A stretch of DNA of 64,000 bases from Glycomyces albidus. Its GTDB lineage: Bacteria; Actinomycetota; Actinomycetes; Mycobacteriales; Micromonosporaceae. Position 1 is the first letter of the stretch, and every line of letters begins with the position of its first letter. Of the stretch, positions 32,637 through 40,110 are shown piece by piece. The DNA is taken from the NCBI RefSeq assembly GCF_009451885.1, contig NZ_WIAO01000002.1:286009-350008 (forward strand), given 5' to 3'. The position numbers were made by a program, and so were the translations under genes. The notes beneath the pieces were generated by a model that did no database searches, was not told where the DNA came from, and saw only the letters and a list, made by a program, of their open reading frames with translations.

Positions 32637-33287
32637 ATGCTCGCCGACCACCTGCCGATCCTGCGCCTCCGCCTGCGCACCGACCGCCTCGAACTGCGGC
32701 TCCCCTCGACCTTCGACGAGGTCGCCGACCTCGCCGACACCGCCGCCGCAGGCGTCCACGACCCGGACTTCATGCCCTTCTCCATCCCCTGGACCGAAGG
32801 CGGCCCCGAAGCCACCGCCCGCAGCGTCGCCATCTGGTACCACCGCGCCATCGGCCGCTGGGACGCCCAGGACTGGAGCTTCCCGTTCGTCGTCTTCCAC
32901 GAGGGCCGGGCCATCGGCGTCCAGGGCCTCCACGCCAAGTGGTTCGCGGTCACCCGCGAAGTCGGCTCCGGCTCCTGGATCGGCCAGGCGCACCAAGGCA
33001 AGGGCATCGGCACCGAGATGCGCGCCGCCGTCCTCCACCTCGCCTTCGCCGAACTCGGCGCCGAGTACGCCACCAGCGGCTCCTTCGTCGGCAACCACGC
33101 CTCGGCCGCGATCTCCCGCCGCCTCGGCTACCGCCCCGACGGCATCAAGCACGCCGTCGTCCAAGACGAACGCCGCGCGGAGGAGCGCTGGCGCCTCACC
33201 CGCGACGACTGGGAGGCCCACCGACGGCACGACGTCACCGTCGACGGCCTCGACCCCGACGTCCTGGAGATGCTCGGACTCGACTGA
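32637..33287 (+). CDS. GNAT-family N-acetyltransferase, first of a tandem pair
   Basis: 216 aa, acetyltransf_3 (RimJ/RimL-like) type. The start LRTDRLELRLPSTFDEVADL, the acetyl-CoA loop IGQAHQGKGIGTEMRAAVLH (Q-G-K-G-I-G pattern) and the C-terminal NHASAAISRRLGYRPDG block are typical. It transfers acetyl from acetyl-CoA to an unknown amine. It is paralogous along its full length to the next gene, with the same MLADxLP start and DWEAHR-H end. Confidence 0.9.
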   Translation: MLADHLPILRLRLRTDRLELRLPSTFDEVADLADTAAAGVHDPDFMPFSIPWTEGGPEATARSVAIWYHRAIGRWDAQDWSFPFVVFHEGRAIGVQGLHAKWFAVTREVGSGSWIGQAHQGKGIGTEMRAAVLHLAFAELGAEYATSGSFVGNHASAAISRRLGYRPDGIKHAVVQDERRAEERWRLTRDDWEAHRRHDVTVDGLDPDVLEMLGLD

Positions 33288-33412
33288 CCCTCCCGCGGAG
33301 CCGCCCGGGCCGACCGCTGCATCGGGGCCGACATCCGAGGCCGACCGGTCCCGGCCCGCCGGGCTCGACCGATCGACCACGGTTGTCGGGCCCGACCGGC
33401 ACAATCGGGGCC

Positions 33413-34072
33413 ATGCTCGCCGACTACCTCCCGGCCTACCGGATCCGACTGCGCACCGAGCGCCTCGAACTGCGCCTGCCCGACCTCGACGACCTCGCCG
33501 CGCTCGCCGAGCAGGCCGCCTCCGGCGTCCACGGCCCCGACTTCCAGCCGTTCAAGAACGCCTGGACCGAGGAGGAACCCCTCGCCCGCGGCCGCACCGC
33601 GATCCTCTGGAACCTGCGGCTGCTCTCCTCGATCACACCCGAGTTGTGGTGCCTGCCGTTCGTCGCCGTCCACGAGGGCCGCGTCATCGGCAAGCAGGAC
33701 CTCGCCGGCAAGCAGTACGCGATCACCCGCGAAGCCACCACCTCCTCTTGGCTCGGCCAAGCCCACCACGGGCATGGCCTCGGCACCGAGATGCGCGCCG
33801 CGGTGCTCGCGTTCCTCTTCGAGGGCCTCGGCGCCGACTACGCCCTGAGCGACTGCCTCGAAGGCAACGGCCCCTCCATCGGCGTCTCCCGCAAACTCGG
33901 TTACCGGCCCGACGGCGTCGAACTCCAGATCTACAAAGGAAAACGCGTCACCAGCCTGCGCTGGCGCCTCGCGCGCGAGGACTGGGAGGCGCACCGCACG
34001 CACGAGGTCGCGATCGAAGGACTCGACGCCGACGCCCGCGCGATGCTCGGCCTCGGCGCCTCGCAGGCGTGA
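33413..34072 (+). CDS. GNAT-family N-acetyltransferase, second of a tandem pair
   Basis: 219 aa from ATG 33413. Aligns end to end with 32637-33287: RLRTERLELRLPDLDDLAAL, acetyl-CoA loop LGQAHHGHGLGTEMRAAVLA, and LAREDWEAHRTHEVAIEGLD. The acetyl-CoA loop has His in place of the Gln/Lys-type residues (HHGHGLG), so activity may differ. The copies clearly diverged long ago. The 125-base spacer contains repeated GGCCGACCG/CCCGACCG words. Confidence 0.9.
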   Translation: MLADYLPAYRIRLRTERLELRLPDLDDLAALAEQAASGVHGPDFQPFKNAWTEEEPLARGRTAILWNLRLLSSITPELWCLPFVAVHEGRVIGKQDLAGKQYAITREATTSSWLGQAHHGHGLGTEMRAAVLAFLFEGLGADYALSDCLEGNGPSIGVSRKLGYRPDGVELQIYKGKRVTSLRWRLAREDWEAHRTHEVAIEGLDADARAMLGLGASQA

Positions 34073-34139
34073 TCTGAGCCCCAATCGGGCCGTAGGTCCT
34101 GTGAAGTCCGGTTGAACGATGCGCTAAGGTATTGTTCGT

Positions 34140-34158
34140 TCGCAGGGCAGACCTGCGA
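34140..34158 (+). repeat. hairpin just upstream of tRNA-Gly copy 2
   Basis: TCGCAGG-N5-CCTGCGA inverted repeat, ending four bases before the tRNA. It may be a processing signal or a fortuitous repeat. Confidence 0.4.
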
Positions 34159-34161
34159 AAT

Positions 34162-34234
34162 GCGGACGTAGCGCAGTTGGTAGCGCGACACCTTGCCAAG
34201 GTGTAGGTCGCCGGTTCGATCCCGGTCGTCCGCT
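34162..34234 (+). tRNA. tRNA-Gly (anticodon GCC), copy 2
   Basis: 73 nt, identical to copy 1 at 26384-26456. It forms the start of a 141-base unit that is tandemly repeated (see the repeat entry). Confidence 0.96.
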
Positions 34235-34245
34235 CAGCTCGTGAA

Positions 34246-34272
34246 GGCCCGGCCAGTCGGCCGGGCCCTTTC
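34246..34272 (+). terminator. terminator after tRNA-Gly copy 2
   Basis: Perfect nine-bp stem GGCCCGGCC and GGCCGGGCC with an AGTC loop, followed by CTTT. Confidence 0.75.
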
Positions 34273-34302
34273 GTTGTCCTGGGGTCTTGGGGCGGGCTCG
34301 GG

Positions 34303-34400
34303 GCGGACGTAGCGCAGTTGGCTGTGCCGTTGGCAGCGCTTCGCGCTGGTGCGACACCTTGCCAAGGTGTAGGTCGCCGGTTCGATCCCGGTCGTCCGCT
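34303..34400 (+). pseudogene. tRNA-Gly(GCC) copy with a 25-nt insertion in the D arm
   Basis: 98 nt. The acceptor stem, anticodon arm with TTGCCAA loop, variable loop and T arm are identical to the two intact copies. After GCGCAGTTGG the D loop is replaced by a longer sequence that holds two small hairpins, TGCC-GTT-GGCA and AGCGC-TTC-GCGCT. Such a D arm is unlikely to fold as a normal tRNA, so I call it a tRNA pseudogene. The lack of any other change suggests either a recent event or continued selection. Confidence 0.8.
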
Positions 34401-34410
34401 CAGTTTGCAA

Positions 34411-34437
34411 GGCCCGGCCAGTCGGCCGGGCCCTTTC
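34411..34437 (+). terminator. terminator after the altered tRNA-Gly copy
   Basis: Same GGCCCGGCC-AGTC-GGCCGGGCC hairpin as at 34246, followed by CTTT. Confidence 0.75.
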
Positions 34438-34477
34438 GTTGCCCTGGGGTCTTGGGGCGGGCTCGGGGCGGACGTGG

Positions 34478-34503
34478 AAGGGCCTCCTGATTGGGAGGCC
34501 CTT
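34478..34503. terminator. bidirectional terminator before the TetR gene stop
   Basis: AAGGGCCTCC and GGAGGCCCTT form a perfect 10-bp stem with a six-base loop, followed by TCTC; it lies two bases from the stop of the convergent TetR gene. Confidence 0.75.
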
Positions 34504-34505
34504 TC

Positions 34506-35150
34506 TCATTCCTTCACGCCCTTGGGGATCCATCGGGCGCCCATTTCCTCGTCGGTCACGGGGCTGCCGGGGAGCGGGGCCGCACCGGGGGCGCGGAGGG
34601 CTTGGAGGTGGAGCTCGAGGATCCGGAGGCGGGCCTCGCGCGTCCGTTCGGCGTCGCCGATGGTGATCGAGGAGACGGATTCGGTGACCATCTGGAGGTC
34701 GCCGTTCTCGACGTCCTCGCGGAGCACGCCGGCGCTCTTGAACCGGGCGAGCATCGCCTTGTTTAGGGCGTCGCCCTCCATGGCGGCCTGGAACATGTCC
34801 GGGCTCGGCGTGAACGTGCCCGCCAGGCGCACCGTGATCGACGGCGTGTCGGCGACGACCACCGCCCGCATGAACGTGCGGAACGCCTCCCAAGGCTCCG
34901 CTTCCGACTCGACCGCCTCGCGCGCCAGCTCCATGTACCGGCGCAGGCCGTCGCCCGCGAGCTTGCGGAGCAGGTCCTCCTTGCTCGGGTAGCGCCGGTA
35001 CAGCGCGCTGATGCCGACCCCGGCGCGCTTGGCGACCTCGGCGATCGGCGCCTCCGGGTCGTTGACGAACACCTCGTGGGCGGCCTCGAGGATGAGCTTG
35101 TCGTTGCGGGCGGCCTGGGCCTTGCGCCCGCTGAGCGGCTTGTCGGTCAT
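34506..35150 (-). CDS. TetR-family transcriptional regulator, likely repressor of the adjacent MFS gene
   Basis: 214 aa from ATG 35150, with AGGA eight bases upstream; ATG 35159 is an alternative. The N-terminal helix-turn-helix covers ~15-65 (KLILEAAHEVFVNDPEAPIA and VAKRAGVGISALYRRYPSKE). The C-terminal ligand domain (~80-200) is not assigned to a known effector. The inverted repeat AACAGA-N9-TCTGTT lies 19 bases upstream of the start, and nearly the same repeat occurs at the MFS promoter, so this regulator probably controls both. The gene follows the MFS gene on the same strand. Confidence 0.9.
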   Translation of the reverse strand: MTDKPLSGRKAQAARNDKLILEAAHEVFVNDPEAPIAEVAKRAGVGISALYRRYPSKEDLLRKLAGDGLRRYMELAREAVESEAEPWEAFRTFMRAVVVADTPSITVRLAGTFTPSPDMFQAAMEGDALNKAMLARFKSAGVLREDVENGDLQMVTESVSSITIGDAERTREARLRILELHLQALRAPGAAPLPGSPVTDEEMGARWIPKGVKE

Positions 35151-35168
35151 GGCGTGCATCCTATCCGG

Positions 35169-35189
35169 AACAGAGCGGTTCATTCTGTT
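35169..35189 (-). promoter_or_regulatory. candidate TetR operator upstream of the regulator gene
   Basis: AACAGA-N9-TCTGTT, 21 bp, extended by CGG on the left. It matches AGCAGA-N9-TCTGTT at 36787-36807 in both half-sites and spacing. Confidence 0.65.
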
Positions 35190-35257
35190 GGTGTTTCGTG
35201 CGGGTACGCCGGTGCCGGCCGCGCCCGAAGGCACGACCGGCAGGGCGTCAGGAGGGA

Positions 35258-36733
35258 TCAGTGCTCGGCCTTCGCCTGCTTCGGCAGGCCGAACGCGACC
35301 AGGAACGCCACGACCGTGAGCAGGACCGTCAGCCCGGTCACGAGCTGCGCGGCGTGCATCGCCTCGGCGGCGCCGGCGCCGATCGCGAACCGGCCGAAGA
35401 ACACCGTCCCGAGCCCGGCGACCCCGAGGGCCGAGGCGCCCTGCTGGAAGGACTCCAGGAGCCCCGAGGCCGAACCGACCTCGTGGTCCTCGAGGTCGCC
35501 GGTGATGATCCCGAACAGCGGCACGAAGATCACGCCCATGCCGATCCCGAAGACCAGGAACGCGGGGGAGAGCGCCCAGGTGCCGGGGGTCGCGTCGGCG
35601 CCGAACTGGAACCACAGGACCGCCAGGCCGGCGGCCATCGTGACGAGGCCGAGGTGCAGGATGCCGCGGCCGAGCTTCGGGGCGAGCGCCGCACTGGAAC
35701 CGGAGCCGATGAAGGCGCCCACCGCCCACGCCGCCATCGCGAGGCTCGCTTCGAGCGGGCCGAAGCCGAGGCCGAGCTGGAGGAACAGGCCGACCGCGAG
35801 CGAGAAGCCGGTGACCGCACCGAAGAAGACGACCACGAAGGCGATGCCGGAGGTGTAGGAGCGCTTCTTGAAGACGCTCAGCTCGACCAGCGCGGTGCGG
35901 CCGGAGCGGGCGCGGCGGGCCTGGGTCCAGGCGAACAGGGCCAGCACCGGGACGGAGGCGACGAGCATCGCGATCGACCAGGCCGGCCAGCCGAGCTCGC
36001 GGCCTTCGACCAGCGGCACGAGCAGCAGGCACATCCCGGCGGCGGCGAGGAGCGCGCCGCCGAGGTCGAGCTTCAGGCCCTTGACGGCCGGGGCGCCGGC
36101 GGGGAGGATCTTCGCGCCGAGGGCGATCGCGGCGGCGCCGAGCGGCAGGTTGATCAGGAAGATCGAGCGCCAGCCGGTGCCGAGCAGGTCGGCGTCGACC
36201 AGGACGCCGGCGACGACCGGTCCGGCGATCGTGGCGAGCCCGATGGCCGGACCGAACAGCGCGTACGCCTTGCCCATGTCGCGGCCGAACATGTCGCGGA
36301 TGAGTCCGAAGCACTGCGGCACCATGACTGCGGCGAAGACGCCCTGGACGACGCGGGCGGCGAGGAGCACCTCGATCGTGCCGGCGGCGCCGCATGCGAG
36401 CGAGGCGGCGAGGAAGCCGGCCAGGCCGATCATGAGGACCCGCTTGCGGCCGAACATGTCGCCGAGCCGGCCGCCGGTCAGGAGGCCGACCGCGAGGGCG
36501 AGGGTGTAGCCCGCCGAGAGCCACTGGAGCGTCGCGGCGGTGCCGCCGAGCTCGGTGCGGATCGCGGGGGCCGCGACGTTGACGATCGAGGCGTCGAGGA
36601 GGTTGAGGAGCGTCGCGGAGAGGATCGCGATGAGACCGAGCCAGCGGTGCGGGAAGACCTTCGGTTGGCTTGCGGCGGAAGGTGAGTCCTCGACCTTGCG
36701 GTCGGGGGCGGGGGTCTCGAGGATGGTGGTCAC
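35258..36733 (-). CDS. DHA2-type MFS drug/proton antiporter (EmrB/QacA-like)
   Basis: 491 aa with 14 predicted membrane segments. Motif A reads GGRLGDMFGRKRVLMIG; motif C-like GPVVAGVLVDADLLGTGWRSIF is present; the start LLNLLDASIVNVAAPAIRTEL contains the DHA2 motif D1-like LDxxIVNVA. Family members export drugs or other hydrophobic compounds in exchange for protons. The neighbouring TetR gene and shared operator indicate substrate-induced expression. The substrate is not known. Confidence 0.93.
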   Translation of the reverse strand: MTTILETPAPDRKVEDSPSAASQPKVFPHRWLGLIAILSATLLNLLDASIVNVAAPAIRTELGGTAATLQWLSAGYTLALAVGLLTGGRLGDMFGRKRVLMIGLAGFLAASLACGAAGTIEVLLAARVVQGVFAAVMVPQCFGLIRDMFGRDMGKAYALFGPAIGLATIAGPVVAGVLVDADLLGTGWRSIFLINLPLGAAAIALGAKILPAGAPAVKGLKLDLGGALLAAAGMCLLLVPLVEGRELGWPAWSIAMLVASVPVLALFAWTQARRARSGRTALVELSVFKKRSYTSGIAFVVVFFGAVTGFSLAVGLFLQLGLGFGPLEASLAMAAWAVGAFIGSGSSAALAPKLGRGILHLGLVTMAAGLAVLWFQFGADATPGTWALSPAFLVFGIGMGVIFVPLFGIITGDLEDHEVGSASGLLESFQQGASALGVAGLGTVFFGRFAIGAGAAEAMHAAQLVTGLTVLLTVVAFLVAFGLPKQAKAEH

Positions 36734-36781
36734 GGTTGCCTCCGGCTGATCCGAGTTCTGCGGAACGGAACGTTTGATTCC

Positions 36782-36807
36782 ACTATAGCAGACCGGAATG
36801 ATCTGTT
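36782..36807 (-). promoter_or_regulatory. promoter and operator of the MFS efflux gene
   Basis: Minus-strand -10 TATAGT (36782-36787) lies just downstream of operator AGCAGA-N9-TCTGTT (36787-36807), which therefore fills the -35/-10 spacer. A further GGAA-N7-TTCC repeat lies at 36763-36780. Repressor binding would exclude polymerase. Confidence 0.65.
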
Positions 36808-36885
36808 CCGCTTACGGGGCGAAAAAATCCCGCAGCGCGGTTCATGACACCGCTGAGCTGCGGGAATAGGCTGCTTGCGCTGCCG

Positions 36886-37137
36886 CTAGGAGGTCTGCTG
36901 ACCGGCGTTCAGGTAGCCGAAGATGATGATCATCGCGACCGCGACGATCACCAGCCACAGCGTCGCCTTGCGGAACTTGTGGCGCGCGCCGGGGGAGAAC
37001 CACATGACCGCCGCCATGATGAGCAGGACCCCGACGACCACGCCGGGAGCGGCGCCCAGATTATCTTCCATCTTCTGACCAATCGCCTCTGAGAGTGACC
37101 GTGCAGGGACCGTTGTACCGGTCGCGCGTTCCATCAT
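36886..37137 (-). CDS. small two-TM membrane protein of unknown function
   Basis: 83 aa from ATG 37137; ATG 37071 (61 aa, starting MEDNLGAAPG) fits the hydrophobic part better and may be the real start. Two membrane segments (GVVVGVLLIMAAVMWF and ATLWLVIVAVAMIIIFGYL) are joined by a basic loop PGARHKFRKA. I do not recognise the family. It lies between the Ser/Thr kinase gene and the MFS promoter, on the same strand as both. Confidence 0.6.
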   Translation of the reverse strand: MMERATGTTVPARSLSEAIGQKMEDNLGAAPGVVVGVLLIMAAVMWFSPGARHKFRKATLWLVIVAVAMIIIFGYLNAGQQTS

Positions 37138-37176
37138 TCAGGCCGGGGCCCGGGCGGTCAACCCGCATCGCCCCGC

Positions 37177-38649
37177 TCACCACTCGCACGTGGTGCCCTC
37201 GGCTTGGCGTTCGTGGTAGGACAGCGTGATCCGGTCGGTGTGGTCGGCCTGCGAGCCGGGGGTCGGCGACTGCTGCATCACGGTGCAGTGCTCGGGTTCC
37301 GGCGTGTACCAGTAGTAGCCGACCGAGGCGACCGTATTGGTGAACCCGAGCTCCGCCAGGTAGTCGCGGGCGGCGAACGTGGTCATGCCGGTGACGTCCG
37401 GGACCTCGCCGCTGCTCGCCGCCGGCTGGTGATCCGGCCCCGAGTTCACGCCTTCCGTGTCCTCGTCGTCGACCTCGGCACCGCCTTCCTCGCCGCCCCC
37501 CTCGGCCGTCGACTCGGACTCCTCGGCCACCGGGGACTCGGTTGCGGACGCCGACGGCTCCGGCGAGCCGGTCGCGGACGGGGTCTCGACGCCCTCGGCC
37601 GCGGCCTCCGCAGTCGAGCCGTCGCCGGCGTCCGCACCGGGGCCGGTCGGCGAGTCGCCCGCCCACGAGCCCCAGAGCACGACCGCGACCAGCGCGACCA
37701 CCGTCGCGATCGCGGTCGTCAAGAGCGCCAAGCGCTTTCGGGAGCGCGGCCGGTCCTCGACCGCCCCAGGATCCGCAGCCCGCCCCGGCTCGCGTTCCGG
37801 TTCCGGCGCGGGCGGCGGCACCGTGATCTCGCCGGTGACCGCGGTCCGGCACGCCGCCGCGAACGCCTCGCCCGACTCCCAGCGCTCGTCCGGCGCCTTC
37901 CGGAGCGACCGGTGCACCACCGAGGCGATCTGCGGCGGGATCGAGTCCGGGAGCGGCGGCGGCTCCTCGTACAGGTGGCTGTGGATGACCGCCATCGGGT
38001 CCCGGGCGGGGAACGGCGGCGTCCCGGTCAGGCACTCGTACGCGACCGCGCCGAGCGAGTACAGATCGGAGCTGCCGGTGACGTCTTGGTTCCGCAGTCG
38101 CTCGGGGGAGACGTACGGGACCGTGCCGAGCAGCTCCGTGCTGTCGGTCATCCGCGACTCGTTCACCAGCAGCGAGATGCCGAAGTCCACCACCCGGACC
38201 CGGTCGTCGGCGTCGATGAGGAGGTTCGCGGGCTTGACGTCGCGGTGGACGACACCGAGCCGGTGCGCCGCGCCGAGCGCGTCGGCGGTCTCGGCGATGA
38301 TCCGCATGGTCCGCTCGGGGTCGAGCCGCTCCTCGCGGGCGAGCACCCGCGCCAGCGAATCGCCCTCGACCAGCTCCATCACCAGGAACTGGACGGTGCG
38401 GTCGCCGTCGAGCTCCTCGCCGAAGTCGTACACCTCGACGTAGTTCCCGCCCTTGAGGCTCGCGAGGGTCTCGGCCTCCCGCTTGAACCGCTTCCCGGCG
38501 CCGTCGACGCCGTGCAGGAGGATCTTGACCGCGACGTCGCGCTTGAGCAGCTCGTCGCGGGCGCGCCAGACCTCGCCCATGGCGCCGGAGTCGATGCGCC
38601 GGTCCAGGCGGTAGCGGTCGGAGAGGAGGGTTCCGGAATCCACGTGCAA
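37177..38649 (-). CDS. Ser/Thr protein kinase with one extracytoplasmic PASTA domain
   Basis: 490 aa. Kinase domain ~12-265: Gly loop IDSGAMGEVWRA, Lys in DVAVKIL, catalytic loop HRDVKPANLL, metal-binding DFGIS, and GTVPYVSPERL in the activation segment. A Pro/Glu-rich linker precedes one membrane segment (ALLTTAIATVVALVAVVLWG, ~309-329). A Ser/Glu-rich linker of ~90 residues leads to a single PASTA domain (~424-485, PDVTGMTTFAARDYLAELGF, then the Cys-containing end). PASTA domains bind peptidoglycan fragments or lipid II, so the kinase may sense cell-wall state. PknB proteins usually have four PASTA repeats and sit in the division cluster; this one is a separate, shorter paralogue. Confidence 0.93.
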   Translation of the reverse strand: MHVDSGTLLSDRYRLDRRIDSGAMGEVWRARDELLKRDVAVKILLHGVDGAGKRFKREAETLASLKGGNYVEVYDFGEELDGDRTVQFLVMELVEGDSLARVLAREERLDPERTMRIIAETADALGAAHRLGVVHRDVKPANLLIDADDRVRVVDFGISLLVNESRMTDSTELLGTVPYVSPERLRNQDVTGSSDLYSLGAVAYECLTGTPPFPARDPMAVIHSHLYEEPPPLPDSIPPQIASVVHRSLRKAPDERWESGEAFAAACRTAVTGEITVPPPAPEPEREPGRAADPGAVEDRPRSRKRLALLTTAIATVVALVAVVLWGSWAGDSPTGPGADAGDGSTAEAAAEGVETPSATGSPEPSASATESPVAEESESTAEGGGEEGGAEVDDEDTEGVNSGPDHQPAASSGEVPDVTGMTTFAARDYLAELGFTNTVASVGYYWYTPEPEHCTVMQQSPTPGSQADHTDRITLSYHERQAEGTTCEW

Positions 38650-38821
38650 ACCTCGTTCGGAGCGTCCTGCGAAGCCCTGGACGGAGCCGAGGGCCGCTCT
38701 AGAAACCTGTTCTGCACCAGTCTGACGGCAGCGCGTCGGCGGCGGGTCCCCGGGTCGCGTTCGGACCCCTTGCCCGCGAAATCCCGTAGGCTGTCAAGCG
38801 AACCGAGCGGAGGAGGACCCA

Positions 38822-39967
38822 ATGCCCGAATTCATCGAAGTCCCCAAGGGCCTCGACCGCGTCATCGTCGCCGACACCGAGATCGGCGACGTCCGCGGCG
38901 AGGAGGGCTTCTACCACTACCGGCAGTACAACGCCGTCGAGCTCGCCGAGCGCTGCTCCTTCGAGCAGGTCTGGTACCTCATGACCCACGCCGAACTGCC
39001 CACCCGCGAGCAGCTCGACGCCTTCAAGGCCCAAGTGGCCCCGTACCGCACCCTCACCCCGGAGCTGCGCGAACTGCTCCCGCACCTGGCCGCCGCCTCT
39101 CCGCTCGACGGCCTGCGCACCGCCCTGTCTGCCGCGTGCGCCGCCCGGCCGATGCGGCCGCTCCTCGACATCGACGAGGCCGCCCGCGCCGACGACGCGC
39201 TCTTCGCGTGCGCGGTCACCCCCGCGATCCTCACCGCCATGTGGCGCCTCGGCCAGGGGCTCGACCCGCTCGACCCGCGCGAGGACCTCGGCTACGCGGC
39301 GAACTACCTGTACATGATGACCGGCGAGGTGCCCTCTCCCGAGGCCGCGCGCGCGATCGAGCACTACCTGATCCTCACGATCGACCACGGGTTCAACGCC
39401 TCCACGTTCACCGCCCGCGTCATCGCCTCCACCGGCGCCGACCTCGGCGCGGCCCTCGTCGGGGCCGTCGGCGCCCTCTCGGGCCCGCTCCACGGCGGCG
39501 CCCCGGCACGGGCCCTCGACGCGCTCGACGCGATCGGCGGGCCCGACAACATCGACACCTGGATCCGCGGCGAGCTCGAGGCCGGGCGGCGCATCATGGG
39601 CTTCGGGCACGCGGTCTACAAGACCGACGACCCGCGCTCGCTGCACCTGCGGGAGGTCGCCGACCAGCTCGACGGGGACATCGTGGACTTCGCCAAGACC
39701 GTCGAGCGCCGCGTGGTGGAGATCCTCGCCGAGGTCAAGCCGGGCCGCAAGCTCTACACGAACGTCGAGTTCTATGCGGGCGTGGTCATGGAGCTCGCGG
39801 GCGTGCCGCGCCCGATGTTCACGCCGACCTTCACGACCAGCCGCGTCGTCGGCTGGAGCGCGAACATCCTCGAGCAGGCCCGCGACTCCAAGATCATCCG
39901 CCCCCGAGCCCGCTACGTCGGCACCCCGCCGCCGGTGCCCGTCCCCGACGGCGGCTTCGCCGGCTAG
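38822..39967 (+). CDS. citrate synthase family enzyme (CitA-like)
   Basis: 381 aa. It condenses acetyl-CoA and oxaloacetate (or propionyl-CoA for methylcitrate). Conserved blocks are ILTIDHGFNASTFTARVIAS with a substrate His, GPLHGGAPARAL, and MGFGHAVYKTDDPR with the second catalytic His. The third catalytic residue, normally Asp in NVDFYSG, is Glu in TNVEFYAGVVMELAG; CitA-like actinobacterial enzymes carry the same change, as far as I recall. AGGAGG at 38809-38814 gives a strong start. It is divergent from the kinase gene. Confidence 0.92.
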   Translation: MPEFIEVPKGLDRVIVADTEIGDVRGEEGFYHYRQYNAVELAERCSFEQVWYLMTHAELPTREQLDAFKAQVAPYRTLTPELRELLPHLAAASPLDGLRTALSAACAARPMRPLLDIDEAARADDALFACAVTPAILTAMWRLGQGLDPLDPREDLGYAANYLYMMTGEVPSPEAARAIEHYLILTIDHGFNASTFTARVIASTGADLGAALVGAVGALSGPLHGGAPARALDALDAIGGPDNIDTWIRGELEAGRRIMGFGHAVYKTDDPRSLHLREVADQLDGDIVDFAKTVERRVVEILAEVKPGRKLYTNVEFYAGVVMELAGVPRPMFTPTFTTSRVVGWSANILEQARDSKIIRPRARYVGTPPPVPVPDGGFAG

Positions 39968-40110
39968 GCGCCGCGCCGGCCGGCGACGTCGGCGCCAGCC
40001 GTGCGCCACCGGGTCGGCGCCCTGCTCACGGGCGATCACGGCGAGTCTCACAAGTGAGCCGCCGCGCAGATCCCCTGCGGGGCGCGCACGGGGTGGATAG
40101 CGTTGGAGCC

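Larger units (their letters stand above)
34162..34475 (+). repeat. tandem duplication of a tRNA-Gly plus terminator unit
   Basis: Unit A is 34162-34302 (141 bp) and unit B 34303-34467 (165 bp). Both contain a tRNA-Gly, a GGCCCGGCC hairpin and the spacer CCTGGGGTCTTGGGGCGGGCTCGG, written in parts CCTGGGGTCTTGGGG and CGGGCTCGG. After B the first eight bases of a further unit, GCGGACGT, appear at 34468-34475. B differs by a 25-base insertion in its tRNA, one base deletion and a few substitutions near 34403. The head-to-tail arrangement with a GCGGACGT junction suggests unequal recombination. Confidence 0.88.

Noticed and set aside
33288..33412. GACCG-rich spacer as a regulatory array
   Set aside because: Words are short and irregularly spaced, and such G/C words recur by chance at this base composition. 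Mentioned only as part of the acetyltransferase finding.
34162..34475. Tandem repeats as a CRISPR array
   Set aside because: Only two long units that contain tRNA sequence, with no unique spacers and no cas genes in the window.
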